From Neelides folsomi (Eukaryota > Arthropoda > Collembola > Neelipleona > Neelidae), in the NCBI GenBank assembly GCA_034687125.1, contig JAQGBZ010000308.1:1-64000 (forward strand): DNA of 64,000 bases. The letters are read 5' to 3'. Shown here piece after piece: positions 1 to 9,774 of the stretch (position 1 is the first letter of the stretch; each line of letters starts with the position of its first letter). Under the pieces are notes generated by a model that did not search any database, was not told where the DNA came from, and saw nothing but the letters and a program-made list of their open reading frames with translations. Both the position numbers and the translations under genes were made by a program.

Positions 1-507
1 GCATATTTTTAATTCTATGGTGGTTAAATAATATGGTGGTTAATTTACTTATTATGGTGTTTAAAATATATTAACCCTAAAAATATTGTTTGTCGTTCCA
101 TTGTATTCATTATTTTTATATATACATACCATCCATTGGTATTCTACCGTAATTGAAAATTAAAATGTAACATAAGTATTACTTATTATGTAAAAACATA
201 CTTTTTTATGGGTTTATAATGGCCTAAGTAAGTTGCATCGTATTTTGTAATACAAGAGCAGTCCCAGAAAACAGCAACAACAATAATTATTATTTTTTTA
301 TTATTATATTATCGGAGTACTTTCATGAAATCGTGAATGTTCTAAATATCCTACTCGGGTATATTGAAAAATTACAATAAAATAATAGAGAAAATCCCAT
401 TTTTAACAATTCATATAACCCATTCGAATTCTAATAAAAAATATAAATAAAATTGTATCTCTTCAATATGTTAGTTTGTGTGCAAACTTAATTTATCGTT
501 TACACAG
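1..507 (+). other. intron of the isochorismatase-domain gene (upstream exon outside window)
   Basis: AT-rich sequence with no recognisable coding stretch. It ends in a splice acceptor (tacacag at 501-507) directly before the first recognisable exon of the isochorismatase-domain gene, so it is read as intron. The missing N-terminal exon or exons, expected to carry the first catalytic Asp, must lie left of the window. Confidence 0.6.
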
Positions 508-2516
508 GTTGAATTTGGACGTATTGTGGGGATTCCACTTGTTGTAACCGAGCAATATCCTCGAGGACTTGGCCCAACTGTTTCCGATCTTGATGTGAGT
601 CATGCCGTTGCTGTGATTCCAAAGACAAAGTTCAGCATGGTTGTCCCCGATGTGGAAAGACAACTTCAAAGGCTCTGCGATGGAGTTTTGGAGAGCGTCG
701 TTCTCTTCGGGATCGAGGTCAGCCAAAATTTTGACCCAATTCTTCTTCACCGTTCCCAATGGGCATTGTAAAAACAGAAGCACTACAATTGCTTCCATGC
801 ATAAATATGAAAATCTAATCAACGTTCCTAATAAAAGAAAACCTTTAAAGTCAAACATCACTTTACCAAATAAAGGAAAAATCGAAATTGGACATTTTCA
901 CTCCCACAAAATTATTTTATTATTCAAAATGGCGACATTTGTAAACACAAAACACACAATATTAGCAAAATAATACATTTTCCTAAAATAGTAAAATATG
1001 TTAAATTAGCACTAAATAACATACAAATACTTTTCATACATATTTATAATTATATATTGGTAGTTTAGTATAAAAATATAAAATATGGAATATGAAGAAA
1101 TTTAATTTAATGAAGACATTAACGCCTTCAAAATATTAGGTCAAAGGAAGAAGGAAGAATTCCAAGTTTTTTGAATTCTTGGAGAATTTTGAAAGAATTC
1201 TCCTACAAGTTGAATCAAAGCCAAATTTAACGGGAACTTCTTGAGAATTTCCTTCAATTTTATTACCTTACACTTTTAACTTCCAAGAGCAATTTTCACT
1301 CTTTCTGGTCTTTCTACTTTCTTCCTCTCTCAAGGAAATTGTCTTTTACCTTTTTTTAAAGTTAAATGTATTTATTTAGTTCTGAAAAAGCAAAAGTTTC
1401 TCTTTTGCTTTCTTCCTACTAACTTTTCATTTCATGCTAAAGATGAAAGTTATTTTCAATACCTTACTTTCAGCAAGGTAAAAAGTGGTCGCAATCTGTG
1501 TTTAATGTCAAAGTTTTCATTTTTTAGAAGCCTATATACCGAAACTCGAATAATAACCATTTTATATAAAATAATGATTACTATCGGTAAGGTATGCATG
1601 AGTAAGTATAATCTACATGCTTTTTATATCCAGTATTATAGATATTGTCCTTATGTTGAACAAATTAAACGATTTGAACATTTATGTTTTACCTACATCT
1701 GTTACACTTTATATTGTTTATACCGTGTTATACCTTATAATAAGATACCATACCGGTACTTATCGTAATCAAGGATAGTAGAAGAGTAGAATAGGATATG
1801 GAGGTATGTTGGTATTATTAAGGTGCTCATATACCTATCATAGTAAATATATTAAGTATACCAATCAGACAATAAGCATAAATTGTATGGTAAAATGATA
1901 AAACGCCATTATAGTATAAACAGATGGTTTTATTTTAATGATTGTAATTTTTGAATTTTTTGGGGATAAATTGCAGACTCACATTTGTGTTGAGCAGACG
2001 GCCATTGAGCTTCTTGCAAAAAACATCAAGGTATTTAATAATTTATATCGATACGATTTTCTTCAAACAATCCAATAAACCGATTCATGTAATGTAAAGG
2101 ATTTTTGGGAGTTTGTATGATTGGATAGAATGTACGTGTATGATTGTGTTGTAACTTATATGATTGTAGGTTCATATTATTGCGGATGCTTGTACTTCAA
2201 GGAGTCCAGTCGACCGTCTCTTCGCTCTTGATGTGAGTTCACGGATTATTTCGATTCACAGACTCTCAACCCCGGAATCCAATTTTCATTTATAGTCAAA
2301 TTACTTTCCCGGATTTAATCACAATTTTATGTTGATGGGGCCATTTCACTTTATTTCCAGAGACTTAGGCAAATCGGATGCTTCGTGACGACGAGCGAAA
2401 CGGTCATCTTCAAGATCCTGAGAGACAAAGAGAATCCGAAATTCATGGAAATTCGGCATCTAATCAAAGAGCCTTCTCCTCAAACTGGCCTTGCTCTTTC
2501 TAATTCAAAGATGTGA
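508..2516 (+). CDS. isochorismatase domain-containing protein, ISOC1/ISOC2 family (5' partial)
   Basis: Four exons seen: 508-717, 1977-2030, 2170-2232 and 2361-2516 (TGA), all phase 0, giving 160 residues. The sequence follows animal ISOC1/ISOC2 along its length: [63 protein letters not shown]. In the cysteine-hydrolase fold of this family the catalytic triad is Asp-Lys-Cys. The Lys (in PKTKF) and the nucleophile Cys (in THICVEQ) are present; the Asp would be in the N-terminal exon outside the window. ISOC2 is about 205 residues in human, so some 45 residues are missing. The natural substrate of the animal proteins is not settled. The first intron is 1.26 kb and the others are about 130 bp. 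The gene converges with the dUTPase gene. The family call is firm; ISOC1 versus ISOC2 is not decided. Confidence 0.92.
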
Positions 2517-3359
2517 AATAATTGTAATAGTTTATGGTTTATTATATAAACAAGAATGACCATCATCAAAATGACAACAGCTATTATTATTATGTATAAT
2601 ATGCATTTATGAACCAATTAAACCCCACGACTTTTCTCATGTATTAGCGATACTTATAATTAATAATTGTTACGAACTGATCTAACTAATGTGTGTAGTA
2701 AGTACTTGTAATTCGATAATTGTACATAGAAAATATTAGTTAAGACTTTAACTAACTTACTTGTTAGTGCTTTAAAACATTATTTTAATTTTTTTAAGAA
2801 GATTCATTTACAAACTTTAGAGATATTACATAAAACATTAGTGCAGGTTTCGTTGGAATACTTCGTAATAAAATACCATAATGTATATTATGTTATTAAA
2901 TCAAATCTTATCAGTATTTCTGTTTGATGTTTCTTTGAATATCAGATAAATAATACATTACAAGGTATGTGGTTGTAAATGCGCGTTTCAACTATTCCTA
3001 AAAGTGAAAAATGTTAGTGCTCATGAAATGCATTTACATTACTTGAAACAATGTAACAAAAAGCAATACGAATTGAAACTGTTTAAGATTTACTAGGCAC
3101 TTTTAAGCAATAAATAAATGTATTACATAATCTATAAATTAATCAATCAATTACTAAATATTGATATGTAATTGTGTTAAATTAGAATTATTGTAAATCT
3201 ATTTGTGAATTACTCAAAGTCTAGATGAGATATAGAAAATGGTGAGATAAGTGATATAATGGCAATATTTGAATAAATACAAAGATCTCTTAATTAACTT
3301 AATCAATGTTAAACATGTTTCTGCATCTTCACACGGTTTCGGATCACCGAGTAGATAAT
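2517..3359. other. convergent intergenic region (ISOC 3' end / dUTPase 3' end)
   Basis: 843 bp of AT-rich sequence between two stop codons that face each other. It should hold both 3' UTRs. An AATAAA lies near 2867 on the + strand. No coding-like stretch was seen on either strand. Confidence 0.7.
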
Positions 3360-4174
3360 TTAAGAGCCGACTCCGGTTGAACCAAATCCGTTATCTCCAC
3401 GTTCACTCTCATCCAAAGACTAAAATAACAAATACAGTAATTGAAGGCTTTTATTTATGATTTATTATTGATTTAACTAATATACAAATATAATAATCAT
3501 ATCGAATTTTGTAATTTTTGAAAATCATAAGATGAATCAACTCACAGTCTTTTCCTCAATTTCGGGGTATTCGATCTTTTCACAAATGAGCTGGGCCACT
3601 CGGTCACCTGGAGCCACTTTGAAATCTTCGTCGGAAAGGTTGAAAAGGATCACACCAACATTTCCACGATAATCTTCATCAATGACACCAGCTGAAATAA
3701 AAAATAATAAATATTAGAATCAAATATACAGATGTATGCGAGATGATTTTATTGACAAGTAAATGATTTTACCTCCAACGTCGATCTTGTTCTTTAAAGC
3801 CAACCCCGAACGAGGGGCAACTCTTCCATAAGTCCCCCTGGGGAGTTGGATCTGAATGTCAGTCTTGACCAAGCAGGAATCTCGTGCAGGTACAATGTAA
3901 TCATAAGCACTAAATGAATAAAAAAAATTCTAATTTATTTACTTGTATTTTTTTAATTACGAGTAATTTTAATAAAATTTTGAGTGGTTTTAGCATACCT
4001 CTTGAGATCATAACCAGCAGCAAACTTGGAGCCCTTTGTTGGTGGATGAGCCTTATCCGAAAGCTTGACAAAGAATAGCATCGGGGTCGCAATGACATTC
4101 ATATCCAATTTCGGTTTTTTGGGAGAGATGGATTCGATCCTGTTTGTAATATCAGTGACACCGAGGTTCTCCAT
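3360..4174 (-). CDS. DUT: deoxyuridine 5'-triphosphate nucleotidohydrolase (dUTPase)
   Basis: Exons on the minus strand: 4174-3999, 3909-3773, 3691-3546 and 3419-3360, 172 residues, usual for a trimeric dUTPase. The enzyme hydrolyses dUTP to dUMP and PPi, keeping uracil out of DNA and supplying dUMP for dTTP synthesis. All five family motifs are readable in order: AAGYDLKSAYDY (1), PRSGLALKN (2), [13 protein letters not shown] (3, with the catalytic Asp), [12 protein letters not shown] (4) and the C-terminal P-loop-like [10 protein letters not shown] (5). The start chosen is the Met before ENLGVTDI. The frame stays open upstream to another Met at 4333, adding 53 residues with no Asp or Glu and several Arg/Lys, which resembles a mitochondrial presequence. 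Nuclear and mitochondrial isoforms are known in this family. The gene diverges from KTI12. Confidence 0.96.
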
Positions 4175-4546
4175 TTTGTTCAAATGCTTGGTTGACGAGG
4201 AGAGATTGACCGAGTTGACTATTAGCCTTGAGACGCCGAAGAGGACTGAGCGACAATGAAGGTGAGGATTTGTGTGGGAGAGAAGAAAGAAGGTTGGAGG
4301 GAAAAATCTTGATAAAGAAAGATGAGCGGGCATTTCTCACCATGTTATTTTCCTATTCAACTTTCAATGACCATTTCAGTCTTGTGCCGACTTTCCCGCA
4401 CTCAAACATTTGAATTTAGTGCCCACATGGAAAATGTGGAGTTGAGAAAGTTAAAGTTAATTCTTTTATTTCCTATGTTTGACCATCTTTAATTTTAATT
4501 ATTATAAGGATATTAATTGAATTGAATTTAATAATTATCAGTAATT
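4175..4546. promoter_or_regulatory. shared divergent promoter region of dUTPase and KTI12
   Basis: Only 372 bp separate the downstream dUTPase start codon (minus strand) from the KTI12 start codon (plus strand), so both 5' UTRs and core promoters must lie here. The dUTPase frame is open to 4333, so part of the stretch may code for an alternative N-terminus. The most GC-rich patch, 4376-4440, contains an E2F-type octamer. No convincing TATA box was seen. Confidence 0.6.
4392..4399. promoter_or_regulatory. candidate E2F binding site
   Basis: TTTCCCGC is an exact match to the E2F consensus TTTSSCGC. It lies 59 bp upstream of the outer dUTPase ATG and about 150 bp upstream of the KTI12 ATG. dUTPase genes are known S-phase/E2F targets in animals, so placement and target agree. 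A single octamer can occur by chance, so binding is an inference. Confidence 0.45.
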
Positions 4547-6538
4547 ATGCCGTTAGTTGTAATGTGCGGTTATCCGTCAAGTGGAAAATCAACTTGGGCC
4601 AAGAAGCTTGCAGAATATTTTACTACGGAGCATGGGAAAGAAGTGATAATTGTCAGAGAGGAGGATCGATTTCGGGGTGAAAAAAACGACATTCTTGATG
4701 GTATTTAAATTAAAAGTTAAATGCTTAGTTTTCACTGTAAAATTTTTATGTAATAAATGAATATTTTTATGTAGACTCTCGAAGAGAAAAAGAGCTGCGA
4801 GCAAAAGTAAAATCAGATGCTCAAAGGTGAACATTAAAATAAATAATAATTTAATAATTTAAATATGTATTAAAGTTTAATCTGATAGCTTTTTGATTAT
4901 AGTTAAATGCAATTTAATTTATGAACCAATTTCATTAATTTAAAGGTTTATTTTGATTAACTCTATCAAATATTTATGTTTCAGAAATTTGAGCAAAGAG
5001 AATGTTGTAATTGTTGATGCTTTAAATTATATTAAAGGTAATATTTAAAGATTTGTTATATAAACTTATAATCTTGGAGTTTAAAGTAAATATCAGTAGG
5101 GTTAATAAATAAAGTTAATGTCTGTACGTAAATTGATTCAAAATTTGAATATATTTAAGGGTACAGATATGAGTTGTTTTGTATGTCAAAATGCCTTCCA
5201 ACCCGACAAGTCACGGTTCAATGTGACCTCACAGAACATGAATGTTGGGATTGGAATTTGACCAGGACTCCAGAAGAACAATACAAAAAGTAATCTCGCC
5301 ACGCACTCGCCAAAATAATTCATAAACTATATTAATACAACAATACAAATTATAAACCAATGAATTCCATTATACTATTTATATTTATGAATTTTATGAA
5401 TACTTTATAAAATCAAGGGAAGTATTCGACCACATTATTCAAAGATTTGAGAACCCTGACCCGCAGAACAGATGGGACAGTCCCTTCTTTTCGGTATTGC
5501 ACGGCGAAGAGCTGGACATGTTGGCTATTTACAATTCGCTTTTCTTGAACAAACCACCAAAGCAAAATCAATCAACTCAAAATGTGAGAAAGTTAATTTT
5601 TTATTTCAATATTCTGTATAATCATTATAAAGTAGGTATAAAAATAAATGTTAATATTTACTCAGGCACATGATTCGCTTTCGATATTTATAAATTAAAA
5701 TTGTAGCTTTGAAAGTAAAAAAAATATTGTCATGATTTGTTACAATGAATGTGCTTTTTACACTAACTCTAAAGCTCCGTAAAAAATATATTGTGATTAG
5801 TGATTACTCCAGTCTTAAATTCGAGTGCGACTGACTTAAAAATTAACATCATTATTATATATAAACATTAAAGGAAATTCATGCTATTCAAAATATAAAA
5901 TAAAATACTATATTTATATATTATTAACATTTAGCCAGCCTCAGCCATTTTTAATAGACTATAAAATATAAAAAACATTCAGCTATATGACTTGTATAAA
6001 AATTGTACTAGCTATTCTGAATTTTTTTAGTATATATAAATATTTGATTTAAACCATACTAAATGTTTAAAAGCTATTATTAACTCTAATAAATCTGAAA
6101 TCCATGATTGAGTATTCTTGTTAACAGAAGCCGGTGTCAGGAGCAAATTTTCTTTCATCCCTGGAAAAAATAACATCAGACATTATAGAAGTAATATTTT
6201 AAATGCATACCTATTATTATTATTATTTACAATTAGTTAGGTTAGGTTACTACAATTAAGAATTTTATGAGTAACAATTGAAATTTTAATTGTAGGCTAT
6301 CTTGGAAGCCAAAAAGAATTCAAGCGACTCGGAATGTGAACAATTGCGGGTTCCCCATTCAGAAGCCGAATTAAACATCAATTATTCAGAAGTTAATTTG
6401 ATAGCTCTCACCAAATTAAAAAGACAATTTATCAGTTTAACTAAAAATCCCACGTCTAAATCTAGCAGTAAAATTGAAAGTGGGGATTTGTTTGTTCAAT
6501 TCCTAAATTCCCAATTTGCACATTCTATAGATAATTAA
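4547..6538 (+). CDS. KTI12: KTI12 homolog, Elongator-associated P-loop protein
   Basis: Seven exons: 4547-4700, 4775-4826, 4985-5037, 5160-5289, 5418-5583, 6128-6190 and 6296-6538 (TAA), all phases compatible, 286 residues. The N-terminus carries a P-loop, GYPSSGKSTWAKKLAE. Later come VIVDALNYIKGYRYELFC and RFENPDPQNRWDSPFFSV, both diagnostic of the KTI12/PSTK-like ATPase family, and the C-terminal family signature LKRQFISLTK. Yeast Kti12 works with the Elongator complex in modifying wobble uridine 34 of tRNAs and binds tRNA itself. Yeast has 313 and human 354 residues, so this copy is somewhat short, mainly in the variable middle linker. The penultimate intron (5584-6127) is 544 bp. The gene shares its promoter with dUTPase and ends tail-to-tail with nanos. 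Confidence 0.92.
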
Positions 6539-6666
6539 TTTTAACATTTAATTTTTATACTAAACTTTCAAATATTAAATTTTTATTATAATTAAACTAT
6601 ATAAATTATAATGATGAATAATTAAACTATAATGATTAAATTTTTAATTAAAATATTTACCAAAAA
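6539..6666. terminator. overlapping 3' ends of KTI12 (+) and nanos (-)
   Basis: The two stop codons are only 128 bp apart. ATTAAA at 6574-6579 (+) can serve KTI12, and AATAAA on the minus strand (tttatt at 6582-6587) can serve nanos about 80 bp after its stop. If both are used, the 3' UTRs are very short or the transcripts overlap antisense. Confidence 0.5.
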
Positions 6667-8273
6667 TTATTTCTTTCTAAACTTTCTTCCCTTTGTAGTG
6701 GATGATCTTGTAGGTCTCACACTTTTCCCTCGTTTGGATGTCTTAGTTCCGATGATGAATCCCTTTTTATACTTCGAATTGGCCCGTTTTCTCTCAGCAT
6801 TCATTTCTTGTTCCATCGTACTGTTAAAATCAAGACGTCGAACAACTGGAAGTTTGTGTCCCGACCCTGACACAAAGAGTCTTGGTGGAATTTGAGAATG
6901 AGCGTGACAAGAAATTGCGAATCTTTCAAAATTCCGATTATAATGAGAATTCTTCTCATACATTGATGTAAAGAAAACTGGCTTGATCCTTGGAGGTTCA
7001 CTCATTGTCATAAGTCTCTGATCCTGGTCCATAAGCTCTCCTCGAGCTTTGGCCTTATCAGCGAAAAATCCTCTCTTGTTGAACGGACAATATTTGATCG
7101 TGTGAGCTTTGTCCCCTGTGGCCTTGCAAATCATGCAAGTTTTGTTCCTGAGAGTTGGGCAAATGATGACATTGTTGATCCTTAATGGATGGGAATGGGT
7201 CATTTCTTCAGTCTCGTTGTTCCCTTTGCAAAATACACATTCGTACATTGGCTTTACGATTTCTTGAGTTATTTTGGGTTCTATAATTGGCAGCTTTGGT
7301 AGAGCATCTCTGAATTTCAAATAACGTCCTTCACCAACTGGGCCAAAGTTCATTTTATTTGGGGGTTCATTGTAAGGCTCTGAAGTCCAGCAGTGCCAAC
7401 ATAACGGATCATCTTCTGAGGCTGAGCAAGGGATGTTTGGGTCAGGAGTTCCGAATCTGAGTCCCATGCGGATTCGGTTCTTGTTAATGCAACCGGTGAC
7501 TTTTAGAGATTTGCTCCAATATTTGAGTGAAGTGAGAGTTTCTTCTTCAACGGGATTGAGCCTTGTCTGTTGATACTGTGGAAATGTCATCGACATCATT
7601 GTCATTGATGGTTGGTGTTGGTAGTATTGATTGGGGGCGGAGTAAGGGTAAGAATTGATGTTGAGAGATCCAATAACGCTAGTCGTACTTCCCGGTGTTG
7701 ATTCCATTGGCTAAAGATTTAAATAAAATTCAAACTTTAATTTAAGATAAAATAATATAAAGATTAGCATTTGACGTTAATTAACACTCATTACATATAA
7801 ACTCTATTTTAAAAATTCGAGATAAAAGATTTGCTTCGTGCAAGATGAGACGTTCAATGCAAGCTTTTAAAAGCGTTAAGCATACAATTAGTGTTACTAC
7901 ATTTATTAGTGTTTAGTGTGACTGGAAAGACTGGTTGCAATTTTCAACTTAAAGAAATTAAAGACAAAGCTAATTCTTAGAATGGAATTTCGCAAATATT
8001 TTAATATACTTACGTATTAAATTATTTATATAAATGATCAAGTTCAAGGTACAATGCAAAGAATGAAATTATTCAATTTGTTACTTTTATTCTTTACGAA
8101 GTTTACTTTTTCCTCATTGCGCATTGAATTAAAGGTTATGAATTTTTATAAAATTTCAAAATTGTTAAACTTAAATACAAATAAGTTAAAACTTATCGTA
8201 ATAGAGTAATAGTTATTTCAAAATTGAAACTTACTTGGATCCAAATTGTTTTTGGATCTTTATAAATATTCAT
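6667..8273 (-). CDS. nos: Nanos RNA-binding translational repressor
   Basis: Main exon 7710-6667 plus a proposed 13-codon first exon 8273-8235. The joined protein is 360 residues; 346 if translation starts at the Met at 7707. The tandem zinc knuckle of Nanos is clear: first knuckle from YECVFCK to VIICPTL, second CMICKATGDKAHTIKYCPF (C-x2-C-x7-H-x4-C). Nanos proteins act with Pumilio to repress maternal mRNAs and keep germ cells. About 165 residues precede the fingers; the tail is long and very basic near its end (KRGKSVRPTRS). The start was moved upstream because an acceptor (CTTTAG) lies directly before CCAATG and the 8273 ATG, with an in-frame stop 18 nt upstream, runs in phase 0 into a good donor (GTAAGT). 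The first knuckle has 9 rather than 10 residues between His and the last Cys. Confidence 0.9.
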
Positions 8274-9774
8274 GATGATTTCTTTTATTTAAAGGTGATT
8301 AAAGGCGATTAAAAAGTTAATGACGAAGCGAAAATGATTTTGGTGCCACACCGTCTGGTGCTTTTGGTTTGTCTACAATCCCAACGGGGTCGATGAGCTT
8401 TAAGGAGAGAAAGACAAGGTCATTCACCCACAGTTGGCCGGTGGAGTTTAAAATTTGATCAAAATACAAAATTAATTTGAGTTCATTTTCAATTTTTTTA
8501 CAATTTAAGAAGTAAAACTAAACTTTCTATAGTAGCAACGTTAACTAACGTTTCCTTATAGTGGTTTTTCAGTGTGGATTAATTGAAATTATAAAAAAAA
8601 TAATTACATAATTACATAATTTATAATTACAAACCTTAAACATATATTCATGGTTTAAACGTTTGTAAAATAGCGTGTAGTCTCATGAAAACTTTCTGCG
8701 CTTTATTTTTAATCAACTACTAAAATTTTAATTGTGCATTAAGTTTAAATGAAATTCTATTAAATTGAAATCTACATGAATGCTTATCATAATGTCATTT
8801 ATCCCTGTCAAAATTATTAAAAATTATAAAAATTAAAAAATGTTATTGACACATGATGATTGAAATAATTTACTATTTTAATGTTTTTCTCTTACAATAT
8901 TTTATTTTTCAGATCTTGTATACACAATTTTTCAATTCAGTTTTCATCGACTCTCGTTCATCGCACATTACAAAGTGATTAAATAGGGATTTTTATAAAG
9001 ATTATCGTATATAAGTAGATCTTAATAAATACGCGTCATCTTCTCTATCTTCTAAATCTCTACTTAAATTATGAATCTAAATGTAAGTAAAAGTAATACA
9101 TTTAAATATATTACATTCAGAATTTTAAAATGCAATTACGTTTGAACATTTAAGAAGTTTAGTTGTATTTATATACATATGTACATCTAGTGTCAATAAA
9201 TCACTTAAATGTATGCATACATAAATATGCTAACTAAAACATATTAAAAACAGATCAAACTCTTAAAAAATATAAATGTTTTACATGATAATAAACTCTT
9301 CTACATATTTGCACACATTTAGATCATAATATAATCATGTAATAGATAATACAAATACAATAATGCCCTACAGATTTACATAATTCACAAACATGCATTT
9401 AAAATTTTTGAGACAAGAAATTAATTTTTTTAAATATTCTTAAACTTTGAACATCGTTTCTACTTATTTAACCAACTATGGTATATTTGGTATGACTCAA
9501 TGACTCGCGTTTTCAATTAAACTCAGGTAAAAATAAACGTACACAATGGTATGGTTCGCAGTAATACAATTGACAATTTACATATTACTGAAGAGGTAAT
9601 ATAATTATGAATCTAAATTATATAATTCTAAAGTTAATTAATGTTAAGTAAGTTTCCGAGTTCAAACCTTACTCTAATGTCCAACAATTGTCTAAACCTA
9701 TTCCGATCACCTCTTCAGTAATATGCTCATCGTGAGTATATAATAGTTAAGCATTCGGGTAAAAAAGCCTTGAT
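8274..9774. other. intergenic: nanos 5' region and SV2-like 3' UTR
   Basis: 8274-8460 is richer in GC than its surroundings and is the probable nanos 5' UTR and promoter. The remaining AT-rich part should include the 3' UTR of the SV2-like gene, which ends at 9775. No coding-like stretch, RNA gene or clear repeat was seen. Confidence 0.5.
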
